DNA from: an uncultured Porphyromonadaceae bacterium
Lineage (GTDB): Bacteria; Bacteroidota; Bacteroidia; Bacteroidales; Muribaculaceae
Assembly: GCA_947175645.1 (NCBI GenBank)
Contig: CAMWNP010000001.1
Coordinates: 124,001 to 188,000 of the forward strand
DNA length: 64,000 bases
Direction: 5' to 3'
Below the pieces are notes generated by a model. The model did no database searches, was not told the origin of the DNA, and saw only the letters and a list, made by a program, of their open reading frames with translations. Shown here one piece after another: positions 56,940 through 64,000 of the stretch; the stretch's first letter is position 1; each line of letters begins with the position of its first letter. The position numbers and the translations under genes were made by a program.

Positions 56940-58448
56940 TCAGTCAGCAATGTCAACAGCGTAGTATACTTTTTTTCCGGTTGGATAAACTCCAACAATA
57001 AACATTACTTTGTCATACTCCGGTCCGCTGGTCAGAATCGCTTTATATATTTTTTCAATATCTTCCGGTGAGGTTACCTTACCGTTGTTGATCTCTGTGA
57101 TGATGAGCCCGTCACGAATTCCGGCCGATTTGAAAACACCATCCTTCAGTCCTGTAACCTGCACACCGTTGCTGATTTCAAGTTGACGCAATGTTTCTTC
57201 AGGAACTTTCTTGAACGCGCAGCCAAGTGCCATAAGATCGGCCGGGCGTGTAACTTCAGTACTTCCTTTGGAGTTACGTAAAGTGACGGTCACGGTGTGG
57301 GGCTTATTGTCACGATAGTATTTCACTTCTACCTTATCACCGGGACGATGTTTGGCAATCTCCTCCTGTAACTGTGCGGTGTTGGAAGTAGGATCACCCG
57401 CAATGCTTACAATTACGTCACCTTCCCTCAATCCGGCTTCGTAAGCGGCTGAGCGATCTTCCACACTACCAACATAAATACCTTGAGTGACAGCGGTGAT
57501 ATTCTTTTCCTGAGCCAGTTTGGGTGTAAGTTCAGCGAAGCGTATGCCAAGGATAGCCCGCTGTACGGTTCCATACTGTTTGAGGTCAGTAACAACTTTC
57601 TTTACAATTGATGTCGGTATGGCAAACGAATATCCTGCAAACGAACCGGTCTGTGAATAGATGGCGGTGTTTATACCCACAAGTTCTCCTTGCATGTTCA
57701 CAAGAGCGCCTCCCGAGTTACCCGGATTCACCGCGGCATCAGTCTGAATGAATGACTCTACCCCTGATGGAACAGACTGAGTGATCGATGATATGTTTCG
57801 GGCTTTAGCACTTACGATACCTTTGGTTACGGTAGATGTGAAGCCGAACGGATTACCAACGGCAAGTACCCATTCCCCAACTTTTAGGTTTTCTGAGTCA
57901 CCCATAGGGATCACATGAAGATTTTCTCCGTCAATCTTGATCAACGCGAGATCGGTTGTAGGATCTGTTCCAACCACCGTTGCATTGTATGTTTTGTTGT
58001 CATTCAGTGAAACTTCAAGTTTCTCGGCCCCATCGACCACATGATTGTTGGTTACGATATAACCGTCAGCACTGAGGATAACACCGGATCCCAGCCCTGT
58101 CTGGCGAGGTTCGTCAGAGTGTGGTTGCTGACGTGGCTGCTGTCTGCCACCGCCGAAAAAGTATTCAAAGAAAGGATCGGAGAAAGGCTGTGCCTGTGGC
58201 TGGTTATATCTTGGAGTAGCAAAACTTTTGATACTGACAACACCGTTCACCGTACTTTCGGCGGCCGTAACGAAATCAGGTGCAACTTCATTAGGTGAAA
58301 GTTTCACATTCCGGGTAAATCCATCGGGTGTTTCATTCCAGTTCAATGGTTCTGATTTTGATTCCTGGTGTAAGGCATATACGGTTGAAATTGAACTCAA
58401 TACGGCTACGCCTATTGCAAGAAGCGATGTTTTAAGATTGATGTTCAT
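56940..58448 (-). CDS. degP: DegP/HtrA-family periplasmic serine protease
   Basis: 502 residues with an N-terminal signal or anchor helix (about 7-27). The catalytic triad is His136 (NNHVVDG), Asp166 (DPTTDLALIK) and Ser245 (NPGNSGGAL). Two PDZ domains follow (about 285-375 and 395-490). It degrades or refolds damaged envelope proteins. A Q/P/G-rich loop (PQAQPFSDPFFEYFFGGGRQ) before the protease domain is the LA-loop region. It has its own promoter and terminator. Confidence 0.93.
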   Translation of the reverse strand: MNINLKTSLLAIGVAVLSSISTVYALHQESKSEPLNWNETPDGFTRNVKLSPNEVAPDFVTAAESTVNGVVSIKSFATPRYNQPQAQPFSDPFFEYFFGGGRQQPRQQPHSDEPRQTGLGSGVILSADGYIVTNNHVVDGAEKLEVSLNDNKTYNATVVGTDPTTDLALIKIDGENLHVIPMGDSENLKVGEWVLAVGNPFGFTSTVTKGIVSAKARNISSITQSVPSGVESFIQTDAAVNPGNSGGALVNMQGELVGINTAIYSQTGSFAGYSFAIPTSIVKKVVTDLKQYGTVQRAILGIRFAELTPKLAQEKNITAVTQGIYVGSVEDRSAAYEAGLREGDVIVSIAGDPTSNTAQLQEEIAKHRPGDKVEVKYYRDNKPHTVTVTLRNSKGSTEVTRPADLMALGCAFKKVPEETLRQLEISNGVQVTGLKDGVFKSAGIRDGLIITEINNGKVTSPEDIEKIYKAILTSGPEYDKVMFIVGVYPTGKKVYYAVDIAD

Positions 58449-58502
58449 AATTGTGATGTGTTAAATTTGATAATCTCGTTAAGTTAATTATTAACATTAC
58501 GC

Positions 58503-58533
58503 CAAAATTACCATAATATTATATCACTGTCAA
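58503..58533 (-). promoter_or_regulatory. Promoter of degP
   Basis: Minus-strand TTG (58531-58533), 20-bp spacer, TAATTTTG (58503-58510), 54 bp before the degP start. Good match in both boxes and spacing. Confidence 0.65.
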
Positions 58534-58628
58534 TTCAATTAAACTTAATTAACCGCAAATGCCATGTTTTAAACTGTTTTCACTATCAAAGGTGCAAGAA
58601 ATGTTAACGTAATATGTAACTTATTTTC

Positions 58629-58636
58629 TAAATTTG
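58629..58636 (+). promoter_or_regulatory. Promoter -7 box for the small membrane protein
   Basis: TAAATTTG, 22 bp before the ATG at 58659; purine-rich GAAAAAAGTAAAG follows it, a possible weak ribosome-binding site. Confidence 0.5.
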
Positions 58637-58658
58637 CGTCTAAAAGAAAAAAGTAAAG

Positions 58659-58820
58659 ATGAATACGTATATTTTTATTATTGGGTTGTGCGACCTTGTC
58701 ATAGGTTTTGCCGGTTTGAAAAAACGTGGAACAAAAAGAAATTTTCTTGGTTATTCCTGCATTATTCTTGGAATATTTATGGTTATTGCAAGTTTGACTA
58801 TGTTCAGTCATGAGAATTAG
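58659..58820 (+). CDS. Small two-TM membrane protein (53 residues)
   Basis: An ATG-to-TAG frame of 53 codons: MNTYIFIIGLCDLVIGFAGL, then a basic loop KKRGTKRNF, then LGYSCIILGIFMVIASLTMF and SHEN. Two hydrophobic helices (about 4-20 and 31-49) with a positively charged turn (KKRGTKR) are a typical topology. It has a promoter-like box and a purine-rich stretch before it, and the frame is clean. The family was not recognised. Function unknown; it lies between degP (divergent) and a TM2/GYF protein. Confidence 0.6.
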   Translation: MNTYIFIIGLCDLVIGFAGLKKRGTKRNFLGYSCIILGIFMVIASLTMFSHEN

Positions 58821-58923
58821 CAGGGTACGGACTCTCAATCCGGAATATTTGAATCTCAAATGCTGAAAGATAGAAAATTTGGTGAAATTTATAATAAAAG
58901 TTTCAAAAGTCTGATATTTTCTT

Positions 58924-58931
58924 TAAATTTG
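58924..58931 (+). promoter_or_regulatory. Promoter -7 box for the GYF/TM2 gene
   Basis: TAAATTTG, an exact TAnnTTTG match, 34 bp before the ATG at 58965. Confidence 0.5.
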
Positions 58932-58964
58932 CATAATTAATTAATAATCACGAAGATTACAATC

Positions 58965-59468
58965 ATGTATTACATTATCTACAACGGACAGAAATTCGGT
59001 CCTATGCCTGCTGAGGAGTTGGTGAAATATGGTCTTAATCCTGAGTCTGAAGTATGGACTGAGGGAATGGCAAACTGGATGAAAGCATTTGAGGTTGCTG
59101 AACTTGCTCCTTATCTTTCACGCCCCATGAGTGCCCCGGTTCCCCCCCAAGCACAGTATGGCTACCAGAATAATTACAACAACAACTATAATGGCGGACA
59201 AAATGGATATCCGGCTCCTTCAAACAATAATGCCGGAGAAAAGAAAATTATCTTTGCCGTTCTTGCGTTTCTGTTTGGCTACCTGGGAGTACAGTATTTT
59301 TACATTGGAAAGATAGGTGGAGGAATAATCTGTTTACTTCTCTCATTAGTAACTTGTGGAGCATGGGATCTGCTGATATTCATTCAGGCAATCATAGTTC
59401 TCACGATGAAAGATGAGGATTTCGACAGAAAGTTCATCAACTCTAATTCGATGATGCCTTTGTTCTAA
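58965..59468 (+). CDS. GYF_2 and TM2 domain protein
   Basis: 167 residues. An N-terminal GYF_2 domain (1-52; YYIIYNGQKFGPMPAEELVK, ESEVWTEGMANWMKAFEV) is followed by an N/Y/G-rich linker (NNYNNNYNGGQNGYPAPSNN) and a C-terminal TM2 domain with two helices (FAVLAFLFGYLGVQYFYIGK, GIICLLLSLVTCGAWDLLIF) carrying the TM2 polar signature. GYF_2 domains bind proline-rich or aromatic partners; the combination is common in Bacteroidota, with unknown function. Own promoter, terminator after the stop. Confidence 0.85.
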   Translation: MYYIIYNGQKFGPMPAEELVKYGLNPESEVWTEGMANWMKAFEVAELAPYLSRPMSAPVPPQAQYGYQNNYNNNYNGGQNGYPAPSNNNAGEKKIIFAVLAFLFGYLGVQYFYIGKIGGGIICLLLSLVTCGAWDLLIFIQAIIVLTMKDEDFDRKFINSNSMMPLF

Positions 59469-59478
59469 AATAAACAAT

Positions 59479-59528
59479 AATCATCCCCGCCATGAATAGA
59501 TTGAACAGTATTCTTGACGGGGTTGATT
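59479..59528. terminator. Bidirectional terminator between convergent genes
   Basis: AATCATCCCCG and CGGGGTTGATT pair (one bulge) with a 28-nt loop, with T-rich sequence on both sides; it serves the GYF/TM2 gene and, on the minus strand, the phosphorylase. Confidence 0.55.
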
Positions 59529-59544
59529 TTTATTATATTGTATA

Positions 59545-60417
59545 TCAGATTCGTTCCAGGACTGTGTGTATCAAATCGTGAATAGCGTTCTTGTAGGAAG
59601 GATTCACATTATTATTCATGCGGTTGGCGATAATTGAACATACTGTCATGGCACGGTGGCCCATCAGTTTTCCGAGACCCTGGAGAGGTGCTGATTCCAT
59701 TTCGTAGTTTGTCACTTTGCGTCCGTTGAAACGGAACTCCTCGATTGAACGGTTAAGGTCAGGATTTGCAAGCGGCAAGCGTAGTTCGCGTCCCTGTGGA
59801 CCGTAGAATCCAACTGCTGAGATAGTGTTGCCTCTCACCATATCATCTTTGCCAATCTGTGCTACCAGTTCAGGGTCGGCATCAACAACGTATGGCTTGG
59901 CCCAGAGAGGGTTCCATTTGGTGTGTTCAACAAAGGCTTTTTCAAAATCGAGGTCAGCCACCTCGTTTCTTCCCGCGTAGTAGTTTAGAACACCGTCAAA
60001 ACCGATAGCCTTTTCAGCGATCACCGGAGTCCCTATTGTCAACTCAGGCTGAAGTGCACCGGATGTGCCGATTCTTACCATTGTCAGTTGCCTGTGATCC
60101 GGCTTTACTTCACGAGTATTGAAATCAATATTGGCAAGAGCGTCAAGTTCATTGACCACAATGTCAATATTATCGGGACCGATACCGTGGCTGATAGCCA
60201 TGATCGGCTTCCCTTTGTATGTTCCACCTATCGTATGGAATTCACGTGACGAAACCTCAAACTCGCGGGTGTCGAAAAATTCTGCAATCATATTAACTCG
60301 TCCGGGGTCGCCGCACATAATAATACGATCAGTCAGTTGATCAGGACGGAGATGAATGTGGAACACACTTCCGTCGGGATTGATGATGAGTTCGGATGGT
60401 GCAATGATTTTTGTCAT
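59545..60417 (-). CDS. udp: Uridine phosphorylase-like nucleoside phosphorylase
   Basis: 290 residues. The nucleoside phosphorylase fold is recognised from IIMCGDPGRVNMIAEFFD (phosphate binding), AISHGIGPDNIDIVVNEL, VRIGTSGALQPELTIGTPVI and the terminal VTNYEMESAPLQGLGKLMGH. These motifs point to the uridine phosphorylase branch, which releases ribose-1-phosphate from uridine in pyrimidine salvage; purine specificity is not excluded. It is the last gene of a thioesterase-dprA-udp minus-strand run, 41 bp after dprA. Confidence 0.85.
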   Translation of the reverse strand: MTKIIAPSELIINPDGSVFHIHLRPDQLTDRIIMCGDPGRVNMIAEFFDTREFEVSSREFHTIGGTYKGKPIMAISHGIGPDNIDIVVNELDALANIDFNTREVKPDHRQLTMVRIGTSGALQPELTIGTPVIAEKAIGFDGVLNYYAGRNEVADLDFEKAFVEHTKWNPLWAKPYVVDADPELVAQIGKDDMVRGNTISAVGFYGPQGRELRLPLANPDLNRSIEEFRFNGRKVTNYEMESAPLQGLGKLMGHRAMTVCSIIANRMNNNVNPSYKNAIHDLIHTVLERI

Positions 60418-60458
60418 TAGTAAAAGATTTATAGTTAGTATTCGTTATTAATTAAAGG

Positions 60459-61577
60459 TCAGGGCAGGCGATATGTGCCGCCCGGATATGCTGTGATGTG
60501 CCCGTCAAACTCCATATCGGACATAATTCTCATAGCCTGAGGTATAGAAATAGCAAGTGCACGTGCAACAGTGGGGGTGTCAATTTCCCCTGCTATATTA
60601 ATGAGGTCTATGACCTTTTGTTCATTTTCGCTTAAATCAGGAGCATCGAACATCTGTTGCTGATCTCCTTCTGTTTTATCAGGAGTCCACATCATTGATG
60701 ATATCAAGTCTTCGGCAGATGTGATTACTGACGCAATATTGTTCCTTATCAGCGAATTTGTTCCTTCCGAAAATTTATCGGTAATACGTCCGGGAAGTGC
60801 AAAGACATCGCGCCCGTAGCCGGATGCCAGACGGGCTGTAAACATAGCCCCTCCTTTTATTGCTGATTCCGCTACGATAGTAGCGTCACTCATGGCAGCC
60901 ACTATTCTGTTTCTTGCCAGAAAGTTACCTTGATGAATCTGAGCGTCATGAAAATAGTCCGTAAGGAGTCCACCATCGTTTTTTAGCATTTCTTTTGCAA
61001 CAGATCTGTGTTGAGAGGGGTAAATTTGATTAAGTCCGTGAGCAAGAACACCAACGGTGGGTATATTGTTGTTTAATGCCGCCTTATGAGCCGTGACATC
61101 TATACCATAGGCTAATCCGCTTACAATAAGCAGGTCTGACAATCCGGAATGGAGGTCTTCGATAAGTTTATTAATGAATCCGATTCCGTAAGGGGTGGCT
61201 TTGCGCGTTCCCACTATTGAAATTACATACTTCGGATTAAGGTTAGGTTTTCCGCAAACAAACACCATAACCGGGGAATCATCGCACTGGAGCAATCGGT
61301 CTGGGTAGTCTTCGTCTGTGAAATATAGAGGCCGGACATTGTTTTCATGTATCCACTCAAGTTCTTTGCGCACGTCCTCCAGCATTTTTGTCCGCAATGA
61401 GATTTCAAACAGTTTGCTCTCCGACTTAAACAGATGTATGAGGTCTGTTTTATCGAGTTTGAAGAATTCTTCAGGAGAAGATACTGTTTCCAATATCTGC
61501 TGCGCAAGGACAAGCCTCATCCCAGGGAGATGAGAAAGTGCAAGTTTATACAACATGGATTTGTCAACGCTGTCCAT
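60459..61577 (-). CDS. dprA: DNA processing protein DprA (Smf)
   Basis: 372 residues. A helical N-terminal SAM-like domain is followed by the Rossmann fold with SIVGTRKATPYGIGFINKLI and VSGLAYGIDVTAHKAAL, and NNNIPTVGVLAHGLNQIYPS, then a C-terminal winged helix (ENEQKVIDLINIAGEIDTPT). DprA loads RecA on incoming single-stranded DNA. The gene is found in many bacteria that are not known to be competent. Between thioesterase and phosphorylase genes. Confidence 0.92.
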   Translation of the reverse strand: MDSVDKSMLYKLALSHLPGMRLVLAQQILETVSSPEEFFKLDKTDLIHLFKSESKLFEISLRTKMLEDVRKELEWIHENNVRPLYFTDEDYPDRLLQCDDSPVMVFVCGKPNLNPKYVISIVGTRKATPYGIGFINKLIEDLHSGLSDLLIVSGLAYGIDVTAHKAALNNNIPTVGVLAHGLNQIYPSQHRSVAKEMLKNDGGLLTDYFHDAQIHQGNFLARNRIVAAMSDATIVAESAIKGGAMFTARLASGYGRDVFALPGRITDKFSEGTNSLIRNNIASVITSAEDLISSMMWTPDKTEGDQQQMFDAPDLSENEQKVIDLINIAGEIDTPTVARALAISIPQAMRIMSDMEFDGHITAYPGGTYRLP

Positions 61578-61591
61578 CTTAATAGGCTGAA

Positions 61592-61996
61592 TTACAAATA
61601 TTTGCTGAATGCTTTCGCAACTTCTTCACCTTTTGATATACTCCCGTCCTTCAGCATGACAACGGTAACCAGTGCCTTGACAACCGGCTGTCCGTCACTT
61701 TTACGGAAAATGTCCTGATGAAAAATGAACCGTGGTCCTTTACGTTCCATGTTTATGAAACTCTGCATGACATCACCGCTGCGAAGAGGAACCAGATATT
61801 CTATTTCAACCTTGCGCAATACCGGGTCAATTCCTGATTCACGCATCTGAGAAAAGGTAAAACCTGCCATGCGGCAGAATTCATGCCGGGTATGTTCAAG
61901 ATAGTGCAGGTAGTTAGCGTTGTTCACAATCCCCTCAGCATCAAGTTCATAGTCGCGTACATCAATTTCCGTGCCGAAAATATATTTTTGTTCCAT
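61592..61996 (-). CDS. YbgC-like acyl-CoA thioesterase (hot-dog fold)
   Basis: 134 residues. The 4HBT signature is VRDYELDAEGIVNNANYLHY followed by LEHTR, with the catalytic Asp19 and the GxVNNAxYxxYxE pattern. The C-terminal sheet (VEIEYLVPLRSGDVMQSFIN, RFIHQD-type RFIFHQD) completes the fold. It cleaves acyl-CoA thioesters in the cytoplasm. First gene of the minus-strand run, with a -7-like box upstream. Confidence 0.87.
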   Translation of the reverse strand: MEQKYIFGTEIDVRDYELDAEGIVNNANYLHYLEHTRHEFCRMAGFTFSQMRESGIDPVLRKVEIEYLVPLRSGDVMQSFINMERKGPRFIFHQDIFRKSDGQPVVKALVTVVMLKDGSISKGEEVAKAFSKYL

Positions 61997-62078
61997 AATC
62001 TACTTTTTCATTGAAACGTGCTAACGGTAATATCCATCAATTTACCGAAAGTAAAGTTAAGAATAATTCGGAAAATTA

Positions 62079-62086
62079 CAAAATTA
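62079..62086 (-). promoter_or_regulatory. Promoter -7 box for the thioesterase-dprA-udp run
   Basis: Minus-strand TAATTTTG with the implied start about 75 nt before the thioesterase ATG. No matching TTTG box at 20 bp is visible. Confidence 0.4.
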
Positions 62087-62143
62087 GTCAGAATATTCTT
62101 TATTCTATATGGTGAAAATATTTTTTACAAAAGCCGCGTTGTG

Positions 62144-62151
62144 TATTTTTG
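62144..62151 (+). promoter_or_regulatory. Promoter -7 box for the tyrosine recombinase
   Basis: TATTTTTG, an exact TAnnTTTG match, 18 bp before the ATG at 62170. Confidence 0.45.
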
Positions 62152-62169
62152 AGAAAAAAGAGAAAAATC

Positions 62170-63405
62170 ATGACATCAATAAAGGTAAAATTTCGATACT
62201 CCACCAAAGAAGACAGGGATGGGGTCATTTATTATCAGATTATTCACGAAAGACGGGTCCGTCAGATTACAACAAAATATAGATTAAGGAGTTATGAATG
62301 GAATGAAGCCCGGTCACAGGTTGTGATGACAGGAGATTTGATAAGAATGTCGTATCTGGAGAAAGTAAGCAAGAAAGTCAGGGAGGATATCGGCAGACTA
62401 ACAAGAATTGTAAACCGAATGCGTGCTTCAGATCATTCTTTCAGCGTAAATGATATTGTGGATGAATATGACAGATTCATGCGTGATTACTCTCTGTTCA
62501 ACTATATGGATAGAATCATAGAAAGGCTGAAATTGCAGGGTAGGTGGAGGACCTCCGAAACCTATCATGCGGCACGGGAAAGTTTTCGGAAATTTATTTC
62601 TCAAACATCCGAAATCAACAGAGCGGAACTTAATGACGGTATTACACTCGACTGTCTGGACTCAGAAATGTTGGAACGATATGAAACGTGGCATAAAAGC
62701 CGAGGTAACACTCCCAATACAATTTCATTTTACATGAGAATTCTCAGGGCTGTTTATAGAAGAGGGGTAGAGGAAAATGCTATAGATAACCGCAATCCCT
62801 TCAAGCATGTTTATACAGGAGTCTACAAAACAGTGAAGCGTGCCCTTCCCCTAAGTGTGATACGAAAAATTCGTTATCTTGATCTGTCGGATTCGCCTTC
62901 ACTGGATTTTGCAAGGGATATGTTTATAATGAGTTTTTATTTGCGTGGCATGAGTTTTATCGACATGGCATTTCTAAGAAAAACAGACTTGAAAAACGGT
63001 TATATAACCTACCGGCGCCGGAAAACAGGACAACAACTGATTATTAAATGGACAAAGGAAATGCAGCAGATAATGGATAAATATTCCTGCTCACAGGGAA
63101 AGTATCTTCTGCCAATCCTCAAATCATCAAATACCGATGAACGGATGGCATATCGAAATGCAGGATATAATATTAATCGGAATTTGAAAGAAGTAGCACG
63201 GAAAGCAGAAATCAATGTGGCACTTACAATGTATGTGGCCCGCCACAGTTGGGCTTCTGCCGCACATACAATCGGTATTCCATTAAATGTAATAAGCGAG
63301 GGAATGGGACACGACTCAGAACTGACTACAAGAATATACCTTGCAAGCCTTGACACTTCTGTCGTAGACAATGCCAACTACATCATTCTTAACAGCATAC
63401 GTTGA
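62170..63405 (+). CDS. Tyrosine site-specific recombinase (Bacteroidota integrase type)
   Basis: 411 residues from ATG 62170; an in-frame TTG seven codons earlier overlaps the -7 box. An arm-binding N-terminal domain (FRYSTKEDRDGVIYYQIIHE) and SAM-like core-binding domain (RTSETYHAARESFRKFIS, EMLERYETWHKSRGNTPNTI) precede the catalytic domain. There the first Arg is in FYLRGMSFIDMAFLR, Lys in RRRKTGQQL, Arg in YVARHSWASAA (Tyr instead of His at the HxxR position, as in many Bacteroidota members), His in EGMGHDSE and the nucleophile Tyr in RIYLASLD. The gene is followed by a fimbrial-locus protein, the arrangement seen at Bacteroidales fimbriae. No attachment or invertible site was found. Confidence 0.88.
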   Translation: MTSIKVKFRYSTKEDRDGVIYYQIIHERRVRQITTKYRLRSYEWNEARSQVVMTGDLIRMSYLEKVSKKVREDIGRLTRIVNRMRASDHSFSVNDIVDEYDRFMRDYSLFNYMDRIIERLKLQGRWRTSETYHAARESFRKFISQTSEINRAELNDGITLDCLDSEMLERYETWHKSRGNTPNTISFYMRILRAVYRRGVEENAIDNRNPFKHVYTGVYKTVKRALPLSVIRKIRYLDLSDSPSLDFARDMFIMSFYLRGMSFIDMAFLRKTDLKNGYITYRRRKTGQQLIIKWTKEMQQIMDKYSCSQGKYLLPILKSSNTDERMAYRNAGYNINRNLKEVARKAEINVALTMYVARHSWASAAHTIGIPLNVISEGMGHDSELTTRIYLASLDTSVVDNANYIILNSIR

Positions 63406-63497
63406 CAAAACTTCAGAACCAAAATCAAAAGAGAATTGTTATAATATTGTACTTCAGACGCATTACGTTATGCTTTCCCTGACAGTTCATCATTATT

Positions 63498-64000
63498 ATG
63501 AAAAACTCACTACTGTTAACCGTCTGTTTGATAACGGGATACCAGTTGGCTGTATCTCAAAATTACAAAGATTCCGTTATGGTGGAATTCCATCAATCCA
63601 AAACGGAGTATGATTCTGCATATATGCATAACGGCGAGCGGGTCAACAGTTTTTTTAGGCGGTTTACTCCTGAAGGAGAGAACGGTATCCGTTACTATCT
63701 AAAATCTGTGAATGTTACCGGAGGCGCCTCACCTGAGGGATCAGTCAGTTTTAATAGATATCTTTCTGAAAAAAGAGCCGATGAAATATTCTCGGTTATT
63801 GATGAAAAGGAATTGCTTCCTGACTCTCTTGTAAAGTTTATCTTTTTAGGCCGTGACTGGAACGGTCTGTATGGAGAAGTGGAGAAAGACATGAATGTGC
63901 CATATCGCGCCGAGGTGCTTTCATTTATTGAAAGCAATATTGGCAATGATGACGCAGGTGATCCGCTTAACGGACTGAAATCTTTGAGAGGAGGTGTGCC
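63498..64000 (+). CDS. DUF3575-like outer-membrane protein, N-terminus (cut by window edge)
   Basis: 167 codons are visible. A signal peptide (MKNSLLLTVCLITGYQLAVS, cleaving before QNYKDS) precedes an OmpA-like N-terminal region: VMVEFHQSKTEYDS, SVNVTGGASPEGSVSFNRYL followed by SEKRADEIF, and FIFLGRDWNGLYGEVEKDMN with VPYRAEVL. This matches the pattern of DUF3575-type proteins (VGGASPEGSxxLNxxLSxxRA, FLGRDWEGL) that often follow a tyrosine recombinase at the head of Mfa/FimA fimbrial loci. It is expected to be an accessory fimbrial or outer-membrane protein. The start is chosen at the ATG giving a clean signal peptide. Confidence 0.65.
   Translation, partial: MKNSLLLTVCLITGYQLAVSQNYKDSVMVEFHQSKTEYDSAYMHNGERVNSFFRRFTPEGENGIRYYLKSVNVTGGASPEGSVSFNRYLSEKRADEIFSVIDEKELLPDSLVKFIFLGRDWNGLYGEVEKDMNVPYRAEVLSFIESNIGNDDAGDPLNGLKSLRGGV

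Noticed and set aside
63371-63613. 80-codon plus-strand frame overlapping the recombinase 3' end
   Set aside because: No signal or domain, and another frame from 63498 gives a clean signal peptide and recognisable family.

Overview
The window looks like a chromosomal segment of a Bacteroidales bacterium, and the overall gene mix would fit Muribaculaceae or a relative; the family is inference. The evidence is a set of Bacteroidota-typical genes (TonB-dependent receptor with a DUF4249 partner, BACON and Big-like lipoproteins, DUF4290, an amidase-MCE pair, a Rho with a long insertion, GlnRS, a Bacteroidota-type tyrosine recombinase next to a DUF3575-like fimbrial-locus protein). In addition, many gene starts are preceded by the Bacteroidota -7 promoter box TAnnTTTG, several with a TTTG or TTG box about 20 bp upstream. 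Gene density is high and there is no sign of a prophage or large island. No rRNA, tRNA or CRISPR array was seen.

Layout. 1-4.8 kb: a minus-strand operon led by a class A penicillin-binding protein and continuing through a zinc-ribbon/BACON membrane protein, a divergent endonuclease I homologue, a Big-type lipoprotein and a truncated exported protein at the edge. 5-8.9 kb: DUF4249 lipoprotein plus TonB-dependent receptor. 9-9.5 kb: internally deleted IS5-type element. 9.6-13 kb (plus): GrpB-like protein, nitroreductase, ABC-F ATPase, Dabb protein. 13-19.6 kb (minus): DUF4290, RimM, TrmN6, CPBP protease, TrkH, TrkA, PepSY membrane protein in one tight operon. 19.6-24 kb (minus): FtsK, LolA, TrxB. 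24.3-32.6 kb (plus): ClpP, ClpX, RecQ, then three overlapping genes forming an unusual Hsp70-type chaperone cassette. 32.8-37.7 kb (plus): GlnRS, a candidate structured RNA, a Crp/Fnr regulator and an outer-membrane barrel. 38-45.8 kb (minus): PepSY-like lipoprotein, DnaA, MCE protein, cell-wall amidase, a lipoprotein, ClpB. 46-48.2 kb (plus): DnaG, ended by a second, smaller copy of the IS5-derived element. 48.6-51.9 kb (minus): Pif1-like helicase with TPR tail and a DEAD-box RNA helicase. 52-58.4 kb: DUF389 membrane protein, DUF6291-like protein, a 268-bp MITE-like element, Rho and a DegP/HtrA protease. 58.6-64 kb: an unlisted 53-residue membrane protein, a GYF/TM2 protein, uridine phosphorylase, DprA, thioesterase, then a tyrosine recombinase and the start of a fimbrial-locus protein.

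The most interesting points are (i) the 28.7-32.6 kb cassette, which encodes a J-like protein without an HPD motif, a membrane-anchored protein whose C-terminal half matches the GrpE head, and an 832-residue Hsp70 homologue: together a plausible membrane-tethered alternative Hsp70 machine beside ClpXP; (ii) a 34.7-34.9 kb intergenic region with its own promoter-like box and two mutually exclusive long-stem folds, just upstream of a Crp-type regulator; (iii) two families of short inverted-repeat elements with intact target duplications, one of which landed exactly in the dnaG stop codon. Functional calls are from motif recognition by eye; no database search or folding program was run.
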